Source: Hymenobacter sp. BT18 (GTDB lineage: Bacteria; Bacteroidota; Bacteroidia; Cytophagales; Hymenobacteraceae). Taken from it: a DNA stretch of 64,000 nucleotides. The translations under genes were made by a program, and so were the position numbers. Position 1 is the stretch's first letter. Every line of letters starts with the position of its first letter. The notes beneath the pieces are model-generated. The model was not told where the DNA came from. It saw only the letters and a program-made list of their open reading frames with translations, and made no database searches. The stretch spans positions 2,830,001-2,894,000 of the forward strand of contig NZ_CP050954.1 in assembly GCF_012273015.1 (NCBI RefSeq), given 5' to 3'. Shown in pieces: positions 9,389-18,606 of this stretch.

Positions 9389-9410
9389 TTCCGAGGGAGA
9401 ACCACGAAGA

Positions 9411-9679
9411 GGAACCACGGATTCGCGCGGATTTTTCGGATTTCACGGATTTCGTGGACGATTCAGCTGGTAATAAAAAAGCCTCGCAGTCTGCGAGGCT
9501 TTTTGCTTTATAACCTGTCATCCTGAGCACAGCGCAGGCCCTTATCACGCCAGAAAAAGGAGCTCGGCACTAACGCAGCCGTGAGAAGGTCCTGCGCTGT
9601 GCTCAGGATGACAAACAGTTTGTCTTAATCGTCCCCAAAATCCGTGAAATCCGAAAAATCCGCGCGAATCCGTGGTTCC
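9411..9679. repeat. Nested palindromic intergenic element
   Basis: The outer arms, 9411-9452 and 9638-9679, are 42-bp perfect inverted repeats made largely of CGGATT-type repeats. Inside them are a second perfect 23-bp inverted pair (9516-9538 and 9591-9613, beginning TGTCATCCTGAGC) and a terminator hairpin. The element fills the space between the convergent rfbC and murF genes exactly. It carries no reading frame of interest. It looks like a REP/BIME- or MITE-like element; no transposase is nearby. Confidence 0.85.
9476..9504. terminator. Bidirectional terminator inside palindromic element
   Basis: 14-bp perfect arms (9476-9489, 9491-9504) beginning with an A run and ending with a T run, so it can act in both directions, for rfbC and, from the other side, murF. 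Confidence 0.8.
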
Positions 9680-9681
9680 AG

Positions 9682-10977
9682 CTACAGCAGCTCTACCAGC
9701 GTTTCCAGACCCATGCCGCGGGAGCCTTTCACCAGAATCTGCTGCCCCGCGGGCGTGTTGTGCTGCAGCCAGGCGGCTGCTTCCGCTTTGGTCGGAAAAT
9801 GATGAAACCCGGGCCGGCGGGCGGCCGCCATTTCGGGGCCACACAGCACTACCGAGCCGAACCCGTAGCTGTCGAGCTGCTCGCCAATGGCGTGGTGCTC
9901 GGCGTGGCTTTCGGTACCCAGCTCGAACATGTCGCCTAGGATAACCATTTTGCTGGCGGCGCTGCCGGGGCGGCCGGCAAAGCTGGCCAGGGCCGCCGCC
10001 ATCGACGAGGGGTTGGCGTTGTAGGCGTCCAGCACCAGCTCGTTGTGGGCGGTGCGCACCAGCTGGGAGCGGTTATTATCGGGGGCGTAGCCAGCCAGGG
10101 CTGCCGCAATATCGGCCGTAGGCACGCCAAAATGTGCTCCCACGGCGGCGGCGGCAGCCAGGTTCAGGAAGTTGTAGCCCCCATTAATCTGCGCTTCCAC
10201 GTGCGTGCCATCGAAGAGCCGGAACACCACGTGCGGGGCCGCGCTGAGCAGCTCGGCGGGATATTGGTCGGTGGGGGCGGGGTAGGTAATACGCTGGGGA
10301 ACCACCTGCGCGCGGGCGGCCACCTGGGCATCGGCGGTATTCACGAAAGCCGTGCCGGTGTGGTTTGCTAGATAATTCCACATTTCGCCCTTGCCCTTGG
10401 CTACGCCCTCCACCCCGCCAAAGCCTTCGAGGTGGGCCTTGCCCATGTTGGTAATCAGCCCGTGCGTGGGTTCGGCCAAAGTGCACAGCAGGGCTATTTC
10501 GCCTTGGTGGTTGGCGCCCATTTCCACAATAGCCAGCTCGTGCTCCTGCAGTCGGATGCTGAGCAGGGTGAGGGGCACGCCAATGTGGTTGTTGAGGTTG
10601 CCGCGCGTGTACTGCACCCGGTAGCGCCGGCTGAGTACACTATGCAGCAATTCCTTGGTGGTCGTCTTGCCGTTGGAGCCCGTAATAGCCAGCACCGGCC
10701 CCGTAAACTGCCGGCGGTGCTCCAGCGCCAGCTCCTGCAGCGCCACCAGCGGGTCGGGGGCGAAGGTGTAGCGGTCGGGGTCGGAGGCGGCCAGCGCCGC
10801 GTCGTCCACCACCGCAAACCTAGCCCCCTTGGCTAGCGCCTGGGGAGCGAAGTCGCGGCCCCGGAAATTAGGCCCGTTGAGGGCGACGAACAGCGTGCCG
10901 TTTTGGGGCTGCCGCGAGTCGGTGCTCACGGCCGAGCTAGCCAGAAAACGAGAATAAAGGGCGGTAGGCGCAGACAT
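9682..10977 (-). CDS. murF: UDP-N-acetylmuramoyl-tripeptide--D-alanyl-D-alanine ligase
   Basis: A 431-residue cytosolic Mur ligase that adds D-Ala-D-Ala to the UDP-MurNAc-tripeptide, the last cytoplasmic step of peptidoglycan precursor synthesis. The P loop TGSNGKTTTKE is at about residues 99-109. The ATP/substrate region EMGANHQGEI and the C-terminal LDAYNANPSSM and LGDMFELG motifs are all present. Length fits MurF. It is isolated from the usual mur/fts cluster. The stop lies 3 bases from the palindromic element. Confidence 0.95.
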   Translation of the reverse strand: MSAPTALYSRFLASSAVSTDSRQPQNGTLFVALNGPNFRGRDFAPQALAKGARFAVVDDAALAASDPDRYTFAPDPLVALQELALEHRRQFTGPVLAITGSNGKTTTKELLHSVLSRRYRVQYTRGNLNNHIGVPLTLLSIRLQEHELAIVEMGANHQGEIALLCTLAEPTHGLITNMGKAHLEGFGGVEGVAKGKGEMWNYLANHTGTAFVNTADAQVAARAQVVPQRITYPAPTDQYPAELLSAAPHVVFRLFDGTHVEAQINGGYNFLNLAAAAAVGAHFGVPTADIAAALAGYAPDNNRSQLVRTAHNELVLDAYNANPSSMAAALASFAGRPGSAASKMVILGDMFELGTESHAEHHAIGEQLDSYGFGSVVLCGPEMAAARRPGFHHFPTKAEAAAWLQHNTPAGQQILVKGSRGMGLETLVELL

Positions 10978-11039
10978 AGAACGTAAGGGTGTTAACTTCC
11001 GGCAACGCAGTGCTGTTTGCTGCTAAACTGCCTTCTGAC

Positions 11040-13301
11040 ATGATGCGACGCGTAAAACGAGGGGTGGTGACCGGGCTCTTAAGCCTGGGCGCACTGGGCG
11101 TGCAGGCCCAAGAGCTTGGGAGCTGGGGCCTGGAGTACCAGCCCCTGGCAAAAGTAGTACACGGCACCCAGACGCTATCCATGCCCTGGGCCGGTGGCTT
11201 TAATGCCCCGCAGTTCTCGGCCATCGATTTAAACCAGGATGGGCAGAACGACCTGTTTGCGTTTGACCGCATGAGCAACCGGGTGTCTACCTACCTGCGC
11301 GTGGCCGATGCGGCCGGCAAGCTCAGCTGGCAGTACGCGCCCCAGTACGAAGCCCTTTTTCCCGCCGACTTGCGCAACTGGGCCCTGCTCCGCGACTACG
11401 ACTGCGACGGGCGCCCCGATTTATTTACCCACGCCAACGGGGGCGATATTCGCGTCTACCGTCAGGAAACTGATGCGCGCGGGCAGCTGACGTTTAAGCT
11501 CGCGAGCAGCCAGCTGCAGTTCTACAACACGCCCAACAACAGCGGCAATATCTTCGCCAGTGCCTACGACATCCCCGCCATCGATGACATTGACGGGGAC
11601 GGCAAGCTGGATTTGCTGATGCTGGACTTTGTGCTGGGCACGACCCTGACGTGGTACCGCAACGTGAGTCCCACCTGCGGTGGGCTCGACTTCCGGTTAG
11701 AAACCAACTACTGGGGCCGCCTCAGCACTTGCTTTGCTTCCTGCACCGGCTTTGCCTTCAACGCCCAGTGCCGGGCCGCGGCCCCCCAGCATACGGGCGG
11801 CGCTTTTTTCGCGACGCTCGACCTGGATGGGGACGGTGACCGGGACCTGCTTACCAGCCGCGACCAGTGCCCGGAGCTGGTGAGTTTGCGCAACGACGGC
11901 ACGGCCACCCAGGCGCTGATGCAGGCGGCAGGCCTGAGCACACAGTTTCCCCCGGGCACTACTCCGGTCCGGCTGCCCAATTTTCCCGGCGCTTACTACC
12001 TCGACGTGACGTTTGATGGTCTGCCCGATTTGCTGCTTTCCCCTACGCTGCCCGATAACGCCGACCAGATAAGGCTGCGGGAAACAACGTGGCTTTACGA
12101 AAATACGGGTACGGCTACTGTACCGGCATTTACGTACCGGCAGGCTGACTTTCTGCAGGGGCAGATGGTGGAAGTAAGTGAGGCCGCCGCTCCTGCTTTC
12201 CTGGATGTGGATGGTGACGGGCTGCTGGATTTGCTGGTCGCCAACGGGGGCGACGCACCCACCGCGGGCACGTACCGGTCGGCGCTGCACTACTACCACA
12301 ACGATGGCACCGCCACCGAACCGGCTTTTACCTTGGTTTCGGAGGACTACCTGGAACTGGCGGCCAAAGGCCTGCTCCACCTGAAACCAACCGTAGCCGA
12401 CCTGAACCGCGACGGCGCCGCCGACCTGGCCTTCGGGGCTTCGCAGGGAGGCACAGGCCGGGTGTGGTACCTGCTCAACCAGGCCGCTGCGGGGCAGCCG
12501 GTGCGCTTTGAAGTAGCCCAGCTGCAGGAGCTGCCGGGCGTGGGCACCCTCTTGGCGCCCGCCCCCACCTTTGCCGACCTGAACGGCGACCAGTACCCCG
12601 ACCTGCTCCTGGGTACAAACGAGGCCACGGGCGCAGGCTCCCTGCGCTACTACCCCCAGGTGCCCGGCGCCGCCACGCTGCAATTCACGCTGATGGACGA
12701 CGATTTTGGGGAGGTGCGAAACCCCGATGGTAACCGCCCTACCAACCTGCAGCCCCTGCTCACGGACCTGGACAAGGATGGCAAGCTGGACCTGCTAACC
12801 ACCGACAACTTCGGGCAGGTGCGCTTCTTTGCGGATATCACCAGTCAGGCCTCGCCCTTTGATGGCCTCACCGATTTATTCTATCAGCCCCTCACGCAGC
12901 AGTACGGAGCAGCTCGACTGGGCACCTCGGCCAACCTGCACCTGGGCCTGGCCGCCGCCGACCTCACTGGCGACCAGCAGCCCGAGCTGCTCATCGGCTT
13001 GCAGGAAGGCGGGCTGCAAAGCTTCCGGGTGCGCCGCGAAACGGAAACGGCCGTGCGCTCTCCTCGCGCCACGTTCAGCTTTCAGGTGTACCCGGTGCCC
13101 GCCACCGACCGGGCCACCGTGGAAACCCCGCTGCCCACGCGCCTGACGGTGCTGGATCTGACGGGGCGCGTGGTGCTGACCAGCACCCAGCCGGGCCGGG
13201 TTCATCAGCTAAACCTGCAGAGCCTGGCTAAGGGAGTGTACGTGGTGCGCGCCGAGGGTACCAACGGGCAGCTGGCTACCCGCCGCCTGGTAGTGCGCTA
13301 G
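11040..13301 (+). CDS. VCBS/FG-GAP repeat protein with T9SS C-terminal sorting domain
   Basis: A 753-residue secreted protein. A signal peptide ends near VQAQE. The body contains at least seven calcium-binding-like D-x-D/N-x-D-G repeats (for example DIDGDGKLDLL, DLDGDGDRDLL, DVDGDGLLDLL, DLNGDQYPDLL, DLDKDGKLDLL), typical of FG-GAP/VCBS beta-propellers. The last 75 or so residues (FQVYPVPATDRATVE onward, ending in GVYVVRAE and RRLVVR) are a type A T9SS sorting domain, so the protein is probably exported by the type IX system and attached to or released from the surface. No catalytic motif is seen; an adhesion role is possible. Start at ATG 11040, with a second ATG at 11043. Confidence 0.88.
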   Translation: MMRRVKRGVVTGLLSLGALGVQAQELGSWGLEYQPLAKVVHGTQTLSMPWAGGFNAPQFSAIDLNQDGQNDLFAFDRMSNRVSTYLRVADAAGKLSWQYAPQYEALFPADLRNWALLRDYDCDGRPDLFTHANGGDIRVYRQETDARGQLTFKLASSQLQFYNTPNNSGNIFASAYDIPAIDDIDGDGKLDLLMLDFVLGTTLTWYRNVSPTCGGLDFRLETNYWGRLSTCFASCTGFAFNAQCRAAAPQHTGGAFFATLDLDGDGDRDLLTSRDQCPELVSLRNDGTATQALMQAAGLSTQFPPGTTPVRLPNFPGAYYLDVTFDGLPDLLLSPTLPDNADQIRLRETTWLYENTGTATVPAFTYRQADFLQGQMVEVSEAAAPAFLDVDGDGLLDLLVANGGDAPTAGTYRSALHYYHNDGTATEPAFTLVSEDYLELAAKGLLHLKPTVADLNRDGAADLAFGASQGGTGRVWYLLNQAAAGQPVRFEVAQLQELPGVGTLLAPAPTFADLNGDQYPDLLLGTNEATGAGSLRYYPQVPGAATLQFTLMDDDFGEVRNPDGNRPTNLQPLLTDLDKDGKLDLLTTDNFGQVRFFADITSQASPFDGLTDLFYQPLTQQYGAARLGTSANLHLGLAAADLTGDQQPELLIGLQEGGLQSFRVRRETETAVRSPRATFSFQVYPVPATDRATVETPLPTRLTVLDLTGRVVLTSTQPGRVHQLNLQSLAKGVYVVRAEGTNGQLATRRLVVR

Positions 13302-13303
13302 GG

Positions 13304-14086
13304 CTACGAGTGAATGGTAAACCGGTCGGCGTCCTGCAGGGCGGGGAAGCGCCGCCGGTAGGCTTCCAGCTCATTGCGGCGCAGGGTGCGGGTGATGCTG
13401 GTTTCGTGGTTGCCTACTTCTACCAGGTATTCGCCTTTCATATCCAGTAGGGCCGAGTCGCCGGCGTACAGCTGGCCGTGGATGTCGAGGCCCACGCAGT
13501 TGACACCCAGGGTATACGCCAGGTTTTCGATGGCCCGGGCGCGCAGCAGCGTCATCCAAGCCGTGCGCCGGGCAGCCGGCCAGTTGGCCATGTACAGCAG
13601 CAGGTCGTAGGGCGCCTCGGCGTTGTTGCGGCTCCAGACGGGGAAGCGCAGGTCGTAGCAAATAAGTGGCCGGATGCGCCAGCCCCGCCACTCTTCAACC
13701 AGCTGCGTGGTGCCGGGCGTGTAGGTATGCTGTTCGCGGGCGAAGGTGAACAGGTGGTGCTTGTCGTAGTGGCTGTAGCTGCCATCGGGGCGCACCCAGA
13801 ACAAGCGGTTGTAAAACCGGTCGGCTTCCCGCACCATCAGGCTACCCGTCACCACCGCATCGTGCTGGGCCGCCACCTCCCGCATCCAGGCCAGGCTGGG
13901 GCCCTCTACCGGCTCGGCCAGCGTAGCCGCTTCCATGCTGAAGCCGGTGCTGAACATTTCGGGCAGCACAATCAAGTCCGAAGACAAGGAAAGCTGACTT
14001 AGCAGGCGGGAAAGCTCAGCCCGGTTGGCTTCCGGCTGGTGCCATTGAAGCGCGGCCTGAACAAAGGAAACGGTTAGATCCGACAC
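13304..14086 (-). CDS. Nitrilase-superfamily omega-amidase (YafV-like)
   Basis: A 260-residue amidase with the Glu-Lys-Cys triad of the nitrilase superfamily: Glu43 in VLPEMFSTG, Lys109 in YDKHHLF and Cys143 in ICYDLRFP. YafV-type enzymes hydrolyse 2-oxoglutaramate and 2-oxosuccinamate to the 2-oxo acids and ammonia. The start is GTG 14086; no ATG is available before conserved residues. It lies 160 bases downstream of a methionine/glutamine aminotransferase on the same strand, whose by-product it would remove. Its stop is only 2 bases from the stop of the convergent VCBS gene. Confidence 0.88.
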   Translation of the reverse strand: MSDLTVSFVQAALQWHQPEANRAELSRLLSQLSLSSDLIVLPEMFSTGFSMEAATLAEPVEGPSLAWMREVAAQHDAVVTGSLMVREADRFYNRLFWVRPDGSYSHYDKHHLFTFAREQHTYTPGTTQLVEEWRGWRIRPLICYDLRFPVWSRNNAEAPYDLLLYMANWPAARRTAWMTLLRARAIENLAYTLGVNCVGLDIHGQLYAGDSALLDMKGEYLVEVGNHETSITRTLRRNELEAYRRRFPALQDADRFTIHS

Positions 14087-14246
14087 GGTAGAGGAGAGGT
14101 TGAGCGAGAACGGAAGCTGTACGGCGGCCTGCTTTAGAAAAGATGCAGGGTGGCCCTGGTCAGCCAGACAACGGTGTGTAAGCGTGGCGTAGGTGCTTCA
14201 AGGTACAGGGCACAAGGAAGATAACAAAGCCCGGCCGGCTAGTTTA

Positions 14247-15413
14247 TCAGGAAAGAGCTGCCTCGCGTAGCCGCTGAGCTGCCTGGCGTAGCGTTTCGTC
14301 TTCTTTGGCAAAGCAAAAGCGAATGAGGCCGGCATCCTGCCCGTCGTGGTAAAAGGCCGATACTGGCACTACAGCCACGCCAACTTCCGTGGTAAGGCGG
14401 CGGGCAAACTCCACGTCGGGCAAGGCTGAAATCCGGTGGTAGCGGGCCAGCTGGAAATAGGCGCCCGGCACCGGCAGCAGGTCGAAGCCCGTTTCCCGCA
14501 GCAGCTCCGCAAACAGGTCCCGCTTGGCCTGGTAGAAAGCGGGCAGGGCCTGGAAATGGGCGGCCTCCGCCAGCACATCGGCCAGGGCATGCTGGGCGGG
14601 CGTGCTCACGGCGAAGGTGAGAAACTGATGAACGCGGCGCACCTCGGCGGTAAGCGCAGGGGGGGCAATGCAGTAGCCCACTTTCCAGCCCGTAGCGTGG
14701 TAGGTCTTGCCAAACGACGACAGTACAAAGCTGCGCTCGGCCAGCTGCGGATGTTGCAGGGCACTGCGGTGCGGCTGCCCGTCGAAAACCATGTGCTCAT
14801 ACACCTCATCCGACAGCACCAGGGTGTTGGTGGGCGCCAGCAGCCCGGCCAGCGTGTCCCAATCCTGCTCCGTAAGCACCGCACCGCTGGGGTTGTGCGG
14901 GGTGTTGAGCATAATGAGCCGGGTGCGGGGCGAAAGGGCCGCGGCCACCAGGTCCCAGTCGGGGCGGAAGTCGGTGGCGCGCAGGGGTACGTACACCGGC
15001 TTTCCGCCCTGCAGCCGGATGGCGGGGCCGTACAAATCATACGCCGGCTCCAGCACCAGTACCTCGTCGCCGGGGTGCACTACGGCCGCCAGCACGGCAT
15101 ACAAGGCCTCGGTAGCGCCGCTGGTGATGGTAATTTCCGTGTTGGGGTTGGGCGCGGGCACGCCGTATACCAGCGCCGTTTTGTGGCTGATGGCCTCGCG
15201 CAGGCGGGGCAGACCGGGCATGGGCGCATACTGTTGGTGGCCCGGGGTGGTGGCGTGGCGGGCTAGGGCTTCGCGCAGTACCAGGGGCGGGTCGTAGTCG
15301 GGAAAGCCCTGGGCCAGGTTGATGGCCCCATGCTCCTGGGCCAGCTGCGACATCACCGAAAAGATACTGGTGCCCACGTCGGGCAGCTTGGAGGCAAGAG
15401 CAGGAGTAGGCAT
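14247..15413 (-). CDS. PLP-dependent methionine (glutamine) aminotransferase, YbdL-like
   Basis: A 388-residue fold-type I aminotransferase. The PLP-binding lysine is Lys236 in SSFGKTYHATGWKVGY. Also present are the substrate loop INLAQGFPDYDPP, the NTPHNPSG motif, LSDEVYEHMVF, and IRFCFAKEDETL near the C-terminus with the carboxylate-binding arginine. The pattern is that of YbdL/kynurenine-aminotransferase-like enzymes that use methionine and glutamine. ATG 15413 is chosen over an in-frame TTG at 15428. The omega-amidase gene follows, suggesting a transaminase/omega-amidase pair (inference). Confidence 0.88.
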   Translation of the reverse strand: MPTPALASKLPDVGTSIFSVMSQLAQEHGAINLAQGFPDYDPPLVLREALARHATTPGHQQYAPMPGLPRLREAISHKTALVYGVPAPNPNTEITITSGATEALYAVLAAVVHPGDEVLVLEPAYDLYGPAIRLQGGKPVYVPLRATDFRPDWDLVAAALSPRTRLIMLNTPHNPSGAVLTEQDWDTLAGLLAPTNTLVLSDEVYEHMVFDGQPHRSALQHPQLAERSFVLSSFGKTYHATGWKVGYCIAPPALTAEVRRVHQFLTFAVSTPAQHALADVLAEAAHFQALPAFYQAKRDLFAELLRETGFDLLPVPGAYFQLARYHRISALPDVEFARRLTTEVGVAVVPVSAFYHDGQDAGLIRFCFAKEDETLRQAAQRLREAALS

Positions 15414-15502
15414 AGGGGCCGGCGGCAAAGTCAGAGTTGGGGACTAATCTACGCTGAAGCCGGCTTTCACGCTGCTTCTGGACAACCCCTGCCGGGAGTG
15501 AG

Positions 15503-15575
15503 CCGGTTCCGCACGACGAGGGAGCCGGCTGCGCAGGGCGAGTAAGCGGCTTGCTTCCTCGTCGTGCGGAACCGG
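15503..15575. repeat. Intergenic inverted repeat
   Basis: 19-bp perfect inverted arms (15503-15521 and 15557-15575; core TTCCGCACGACGAGG) with a 35-base spacer. They lie between the divergent aminotransferase and outer-membrane protease genes. Could form a long stem-loop in RNA or be a REP-like element; no other copy is seen in this window. Confidence 0.7.
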
Positions 15576-15667
15576 GGCAGCGGTGGGTGTGCCCGCTGCT
15601 GCGGAACCAAAGCCCGTGCGTTGCGGCAGGCCTGCCCCATACCTACTATCCCAGCACCCGCCGACAA

Positions 15668-18598
15668 ATGCGCCCGACGCACTACCTTGCGGCTATGCGC
15701 ATGTGGTCTTGGCTTGCTTTGGCAGGCAGTTTGGCGCTGACGGCTCCGGCCGCCGCGCAACAGTTTCCGGTTCTCAGCCAGAACCCACCGTCGTTGCGGT
15801 GGTTTGAAATTCGCACGGCCCATTTCCGGGTGTTGTATCCGGCGGGCTTCGAGCAGCGGGCCCAACGCACGGCCCGTCGCCTGGAGCAGGTATACGAGCC
15901 GGTAGGCGCCTCCCTGGGTGTGCGCCCCCGCCCCGTAACCGTGGTGCTGCAAACGCAGAATACTATCGGCAACGGGTTTGTGAGCATCCTGCCGCGCCGC
16001 TCCGAGTTTTTCACCACGCCCCCGCAGGCGCCTTCGCTCACGGGTACCCTCGACTGGCTCGACCAGCTGGCTGTGCATGAGTACCGCCACGTGGTGCAGT
16101 TCGAAAAGCCCCGGCAGGGTTTGTCGCGGGTAGCTTTTTGGTTGTTTGGCTACGGCGGGCTGGGCGCTACCACCATCGGGGTGCCCGACTGGTTTACCGA
16201 AGGCGACGCCGTGGGCACGGAAACCGTGCTGACGCGCAGTGGCCGGGGGCGTATTCCGGCGTTTGATGTGGAGCTGCGGGCCAACCTGCTGGCGGGCCGC
16301 CGCTACACCTATGCCAAATCCGTGGCGGGCTCCTACCGCGACAACGTGCCCAACCACTACGTGCTGGGCTACTTCCTGACGTCTTACGCCAAGCGCCGCT
16401 ACGGCCCCGAAGTGTGGGGCCCGGTCATGAACCGGTACTACCAGTTTCCGGTCTACCCTTTTTCCTTTTCCAACAGCCTGCGCCGCACCACCGGTCTGCG
16501 CGTGGAAAGCCTCTACCAGCGCACCCTGGCCGAAGTAGATTCTGCCTGGCGCCAGCAGCTGGCCCGTATGCCCGCTGGGCCGGCGCCTTTCTATTACCCT
16601 GCCCGACCCGAGCGCCGGGTATTTACCCAGTACCAATACCCGCAGTACCTGAACGACAGCACCGTGGTAGCCCTGAAAAGTGGCCTGGGCCACATCGACC
16701 AGCTAGTGCTGCTCCGGCCGCGAAGCAAAGAGCAGGTGCTGCACGTGCCGGGGTTGGTTAACCTGCCCGAGATGCTGTCGGCGGGTGGGGGCAAGGTGTG
16801 CTGGCCCGAGTACCGCTACGATGTCCGGTGGCTGCAGCGGGTGTACTCGGAGCTGAAGGTGCTGGATGTGGCTTCCGGCCAGGTAACGCGCCTCACGCCC
16901 CGGGGCCGCTACACCGCTGCTGCTCTTTCCCCCGACGGGCGGCAGCTGCTGGCTGTGCGCACCGATGCTACCTACCGCACCGAGCTGGTGGTACTCGATG
17001 CCAGCACCGGCCAGCAGGTGCAGGTGCTGCCCAACCCCGGCCACGACCAATTCCAGCAGCCCCGCTGGAGCACCGATCAGCGTCGCGCCGTGGTCGTGAC
17101 GCTGAAGGCCGCGGGCAAGGTCCTGGAGGAAATAGACCTGGCCACGGGGCAGCGCCAGGAGCTGCTGCCCACGGCGGAGCTCAACATCAGCCACCCCCAG
17201 CCCTGGGGCGACTATGTCTTCTACAACTCCCCGCAGTCGGGCACCGACCAGATCTATGCCGTGCATACCGGCACCCGCCAGCGCCTGCAAGTCACCCACG
17301 ATTCGGTGGGCGCCTATCACGCGGCCATTTCGCCCGACGGGCAGCGCCTGGCCTTCCACGTGTTTCGGAGCGGGGGCAGCCGGGTGGCCGAGCTGCCCCT
17401 GACGCCCGCCCAGTGGCAGCCCGCCGAAGCCGGCCACGACCCCGCCGCCTACCTGGAGCCTGTAGTACAAACCGACCCCGGCGCCCAGAAAGTAGGCCCC
17501 GTGTTGCCCGGCGACACGCTGCTCCTCGATAACGCGTTGCCCACGCAACGGTACCGGCCAGCCGCTCATTTATTCAATGTCTTCGGCTGGGGGCTTATTC
17601 AGTCGCCGGCGGGCAGCGGGCTGAGCGTAGGCGTCCGGTCACAGGATGTGTTGAGCACCCTGCAGTCGGTAGCCGGCGTAGGGTATGACCAGACGGAGCG
17701 GACGGGCAATGCCTTTGCTACCATCAGCTACCAAGGCTTGTACCCCGTGCTGGATGCCACCCTGGAGCGTGGGCAGCGCCGTACCACGTTGTACATTGAT
17801 AGAGATGATGAGGCGGATAGCCTGCGCCAGGACCGGTGGCAGTATACCAACCTTACCCTGGGGGCCCGCCTGCCGCTGCAGCTCACCCAAAACCGTTTCC
17901 GCCAGGCCCTGACCGTCGGAGCTTACTACACTGCCCAGCAAAGCCAGGGTTACGATCTGCCGTACCGCTATTTAAATGAAATAGGCCGCAACACGCTTCA
18001 CCTGCTTTCTTCCTCGGTTTCTTACTTCCGCCTGCTCAAGCAAAGCCAGCGGGACGTAGCGCCTCGTTGGGGCCAGACGCTCTTTTTGTCGGCGCGGACT
18101 ACGCCGTTTGGCAAGGGGCTTTCTACCTGGCAGCTGGCGGCGCAGGGAAGCAGCTACTTGCCGGGGCTGGGGCGCCATCATTCGGTGCGGGTGCGCGCCG
18201 GCTACCAGCAGCAAAACCCCCGGAGCTTCCCGCTGACTGCCGCTATTTTCTACCCCCGGGGGCAGACGTACTACAACTTCCGGCAGCTGGCCACGGGCAG
18301 CGCCGAGTACCGCCTGCCCCTGCTGCACCCCGACTGGACCCTGGGCCGCTGGCTCTATGTGCCGCGGGTGCTGGGCGGCGTGTTCTACGATAGGGCCGTG
18401 GGCACTTTGGCAGCGGTATCCCCGGACGGGCAGCCCACCGAAGTGTGGCAGCGCTACGCCACCGTGGGTGCCGACGTGTCGGTGGTGTTTAACGCTCTTC
18501 GGCTGCGGACACCCTTTGAGGTAGGAGCCCGCACGATCTACAATGTGCGCTCCGGGGAGTGGCTGGTGCAGCCTTTGGTGCTGGATATTGGCTTCTGA
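15668..18598 (+). CDS. Large outer-membrane protein: gluzincin-like peptidase domain, TolB-like propeller and C-terminal barrel
   Basis: A 976-residue protein. A signal peptide (ALTAPAAAQQ) is followed by a domain with LAVHEYRHVVQFEKP at about residues 134-147; HEYRH fits the HExxH zinc motif, and DWFTEGDAV about 35 residues later could supply the third ligand, as in MA-clan peptidases. Residues 290-600 contain repeats such as ALSPDGRQLLAVRT and AISPDGQRLAFHVF, typical of a TolB/WD-like propeller. The last 330 residues are beta-rich and end in phenylalanine, like an outer-membrane barrel. ATG 15668 is used; ATG 15695 gives a shorter, equally good signal peptide. Catalytic activity and substrate are unknown. 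Confidence 0.8.
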   Translation: MRPTHYLAAMRMWSWLALAGSLALTAPAAAQQFPVLSQNPPSLRWFEIRTAHFRVLYPAGFEQRAQRTARRLEQVYEPVGASLGVRPRPVTVVLQTQNTIGNGFVSILPRRSEFFTTPPQAPSLTGTLDWLDQLAVHEYRHVVQFEKPRQGLSRVAFWLFGYGGLGATTIGVPDWFTEGDAVGTETVLTRSGRGRIPAFDVELRANLLAGRRYTYAKSVAGSYRDNVPNHYVLGYFLTSYAKRRYGPEVWGPVMNRYYQFPVYPFSFSNSLRRTTGLRVESLYQRTLAEVDSAWRQQLARMPAGPAPFYYPARPERRVFTQYQYPQYLNDSTVVALKSGLGHIDQLVLLRPRSKEQVLHVPGLVNLPEMLSAGGGKVCWPEYRYDVRWLQRVYSELKVLDVASGQVTRLTPRGRYTAAALSPDGRQLLAVRTDATYRTELVVLDASTGQQVQVLPNPGHDQFQQPRWSTDQRRAVVVTLKAAGKVLEEIDLATGQRQELLPTAELNISHPQPWGDYVFYNSPQSGTDQIYAVHTGTRQRLQVTHDSVGAYHAAISPDGQRLAFHVFRSGGSRVAELPLTPAQWQPAEAGHDPAAYLEPVVQTDPGAQKVGPVLPGDTLLLDNALPTQRYRPAAHLFNVFGWGLIQSPAGSGLSVGVRSQDVLSTLQSVAGVGYDQTERTGNAFATISYQGLYPVLDATLERGQRRTTLYIDRDDEADSLRQDRWQYTNLTLGARLPLQLTQNRFRQALTVGAYYTAQQSQGYDLPYRYLNEIGRNTLHLLSSSVSYFRLLKQSQRDVAPRWGQTLFLSARTTPFGKGLSTWQLAAQGSSYLPGLGRHHSVRVRAGYQQQNPRSFPLTAAIFYPRGQTYYNFRQLATGSAEYRLPLLHPDWTLGRWLYVPRVLGGVFYDRAVGTLAAVSPDGQPTEVWQRYATVGADVSVVFNALRLRTPFEVGARTIYNVRSGEWLVQPLVLDIGF

Positions 18599-18606
18599 GT
18601 TCCGTT

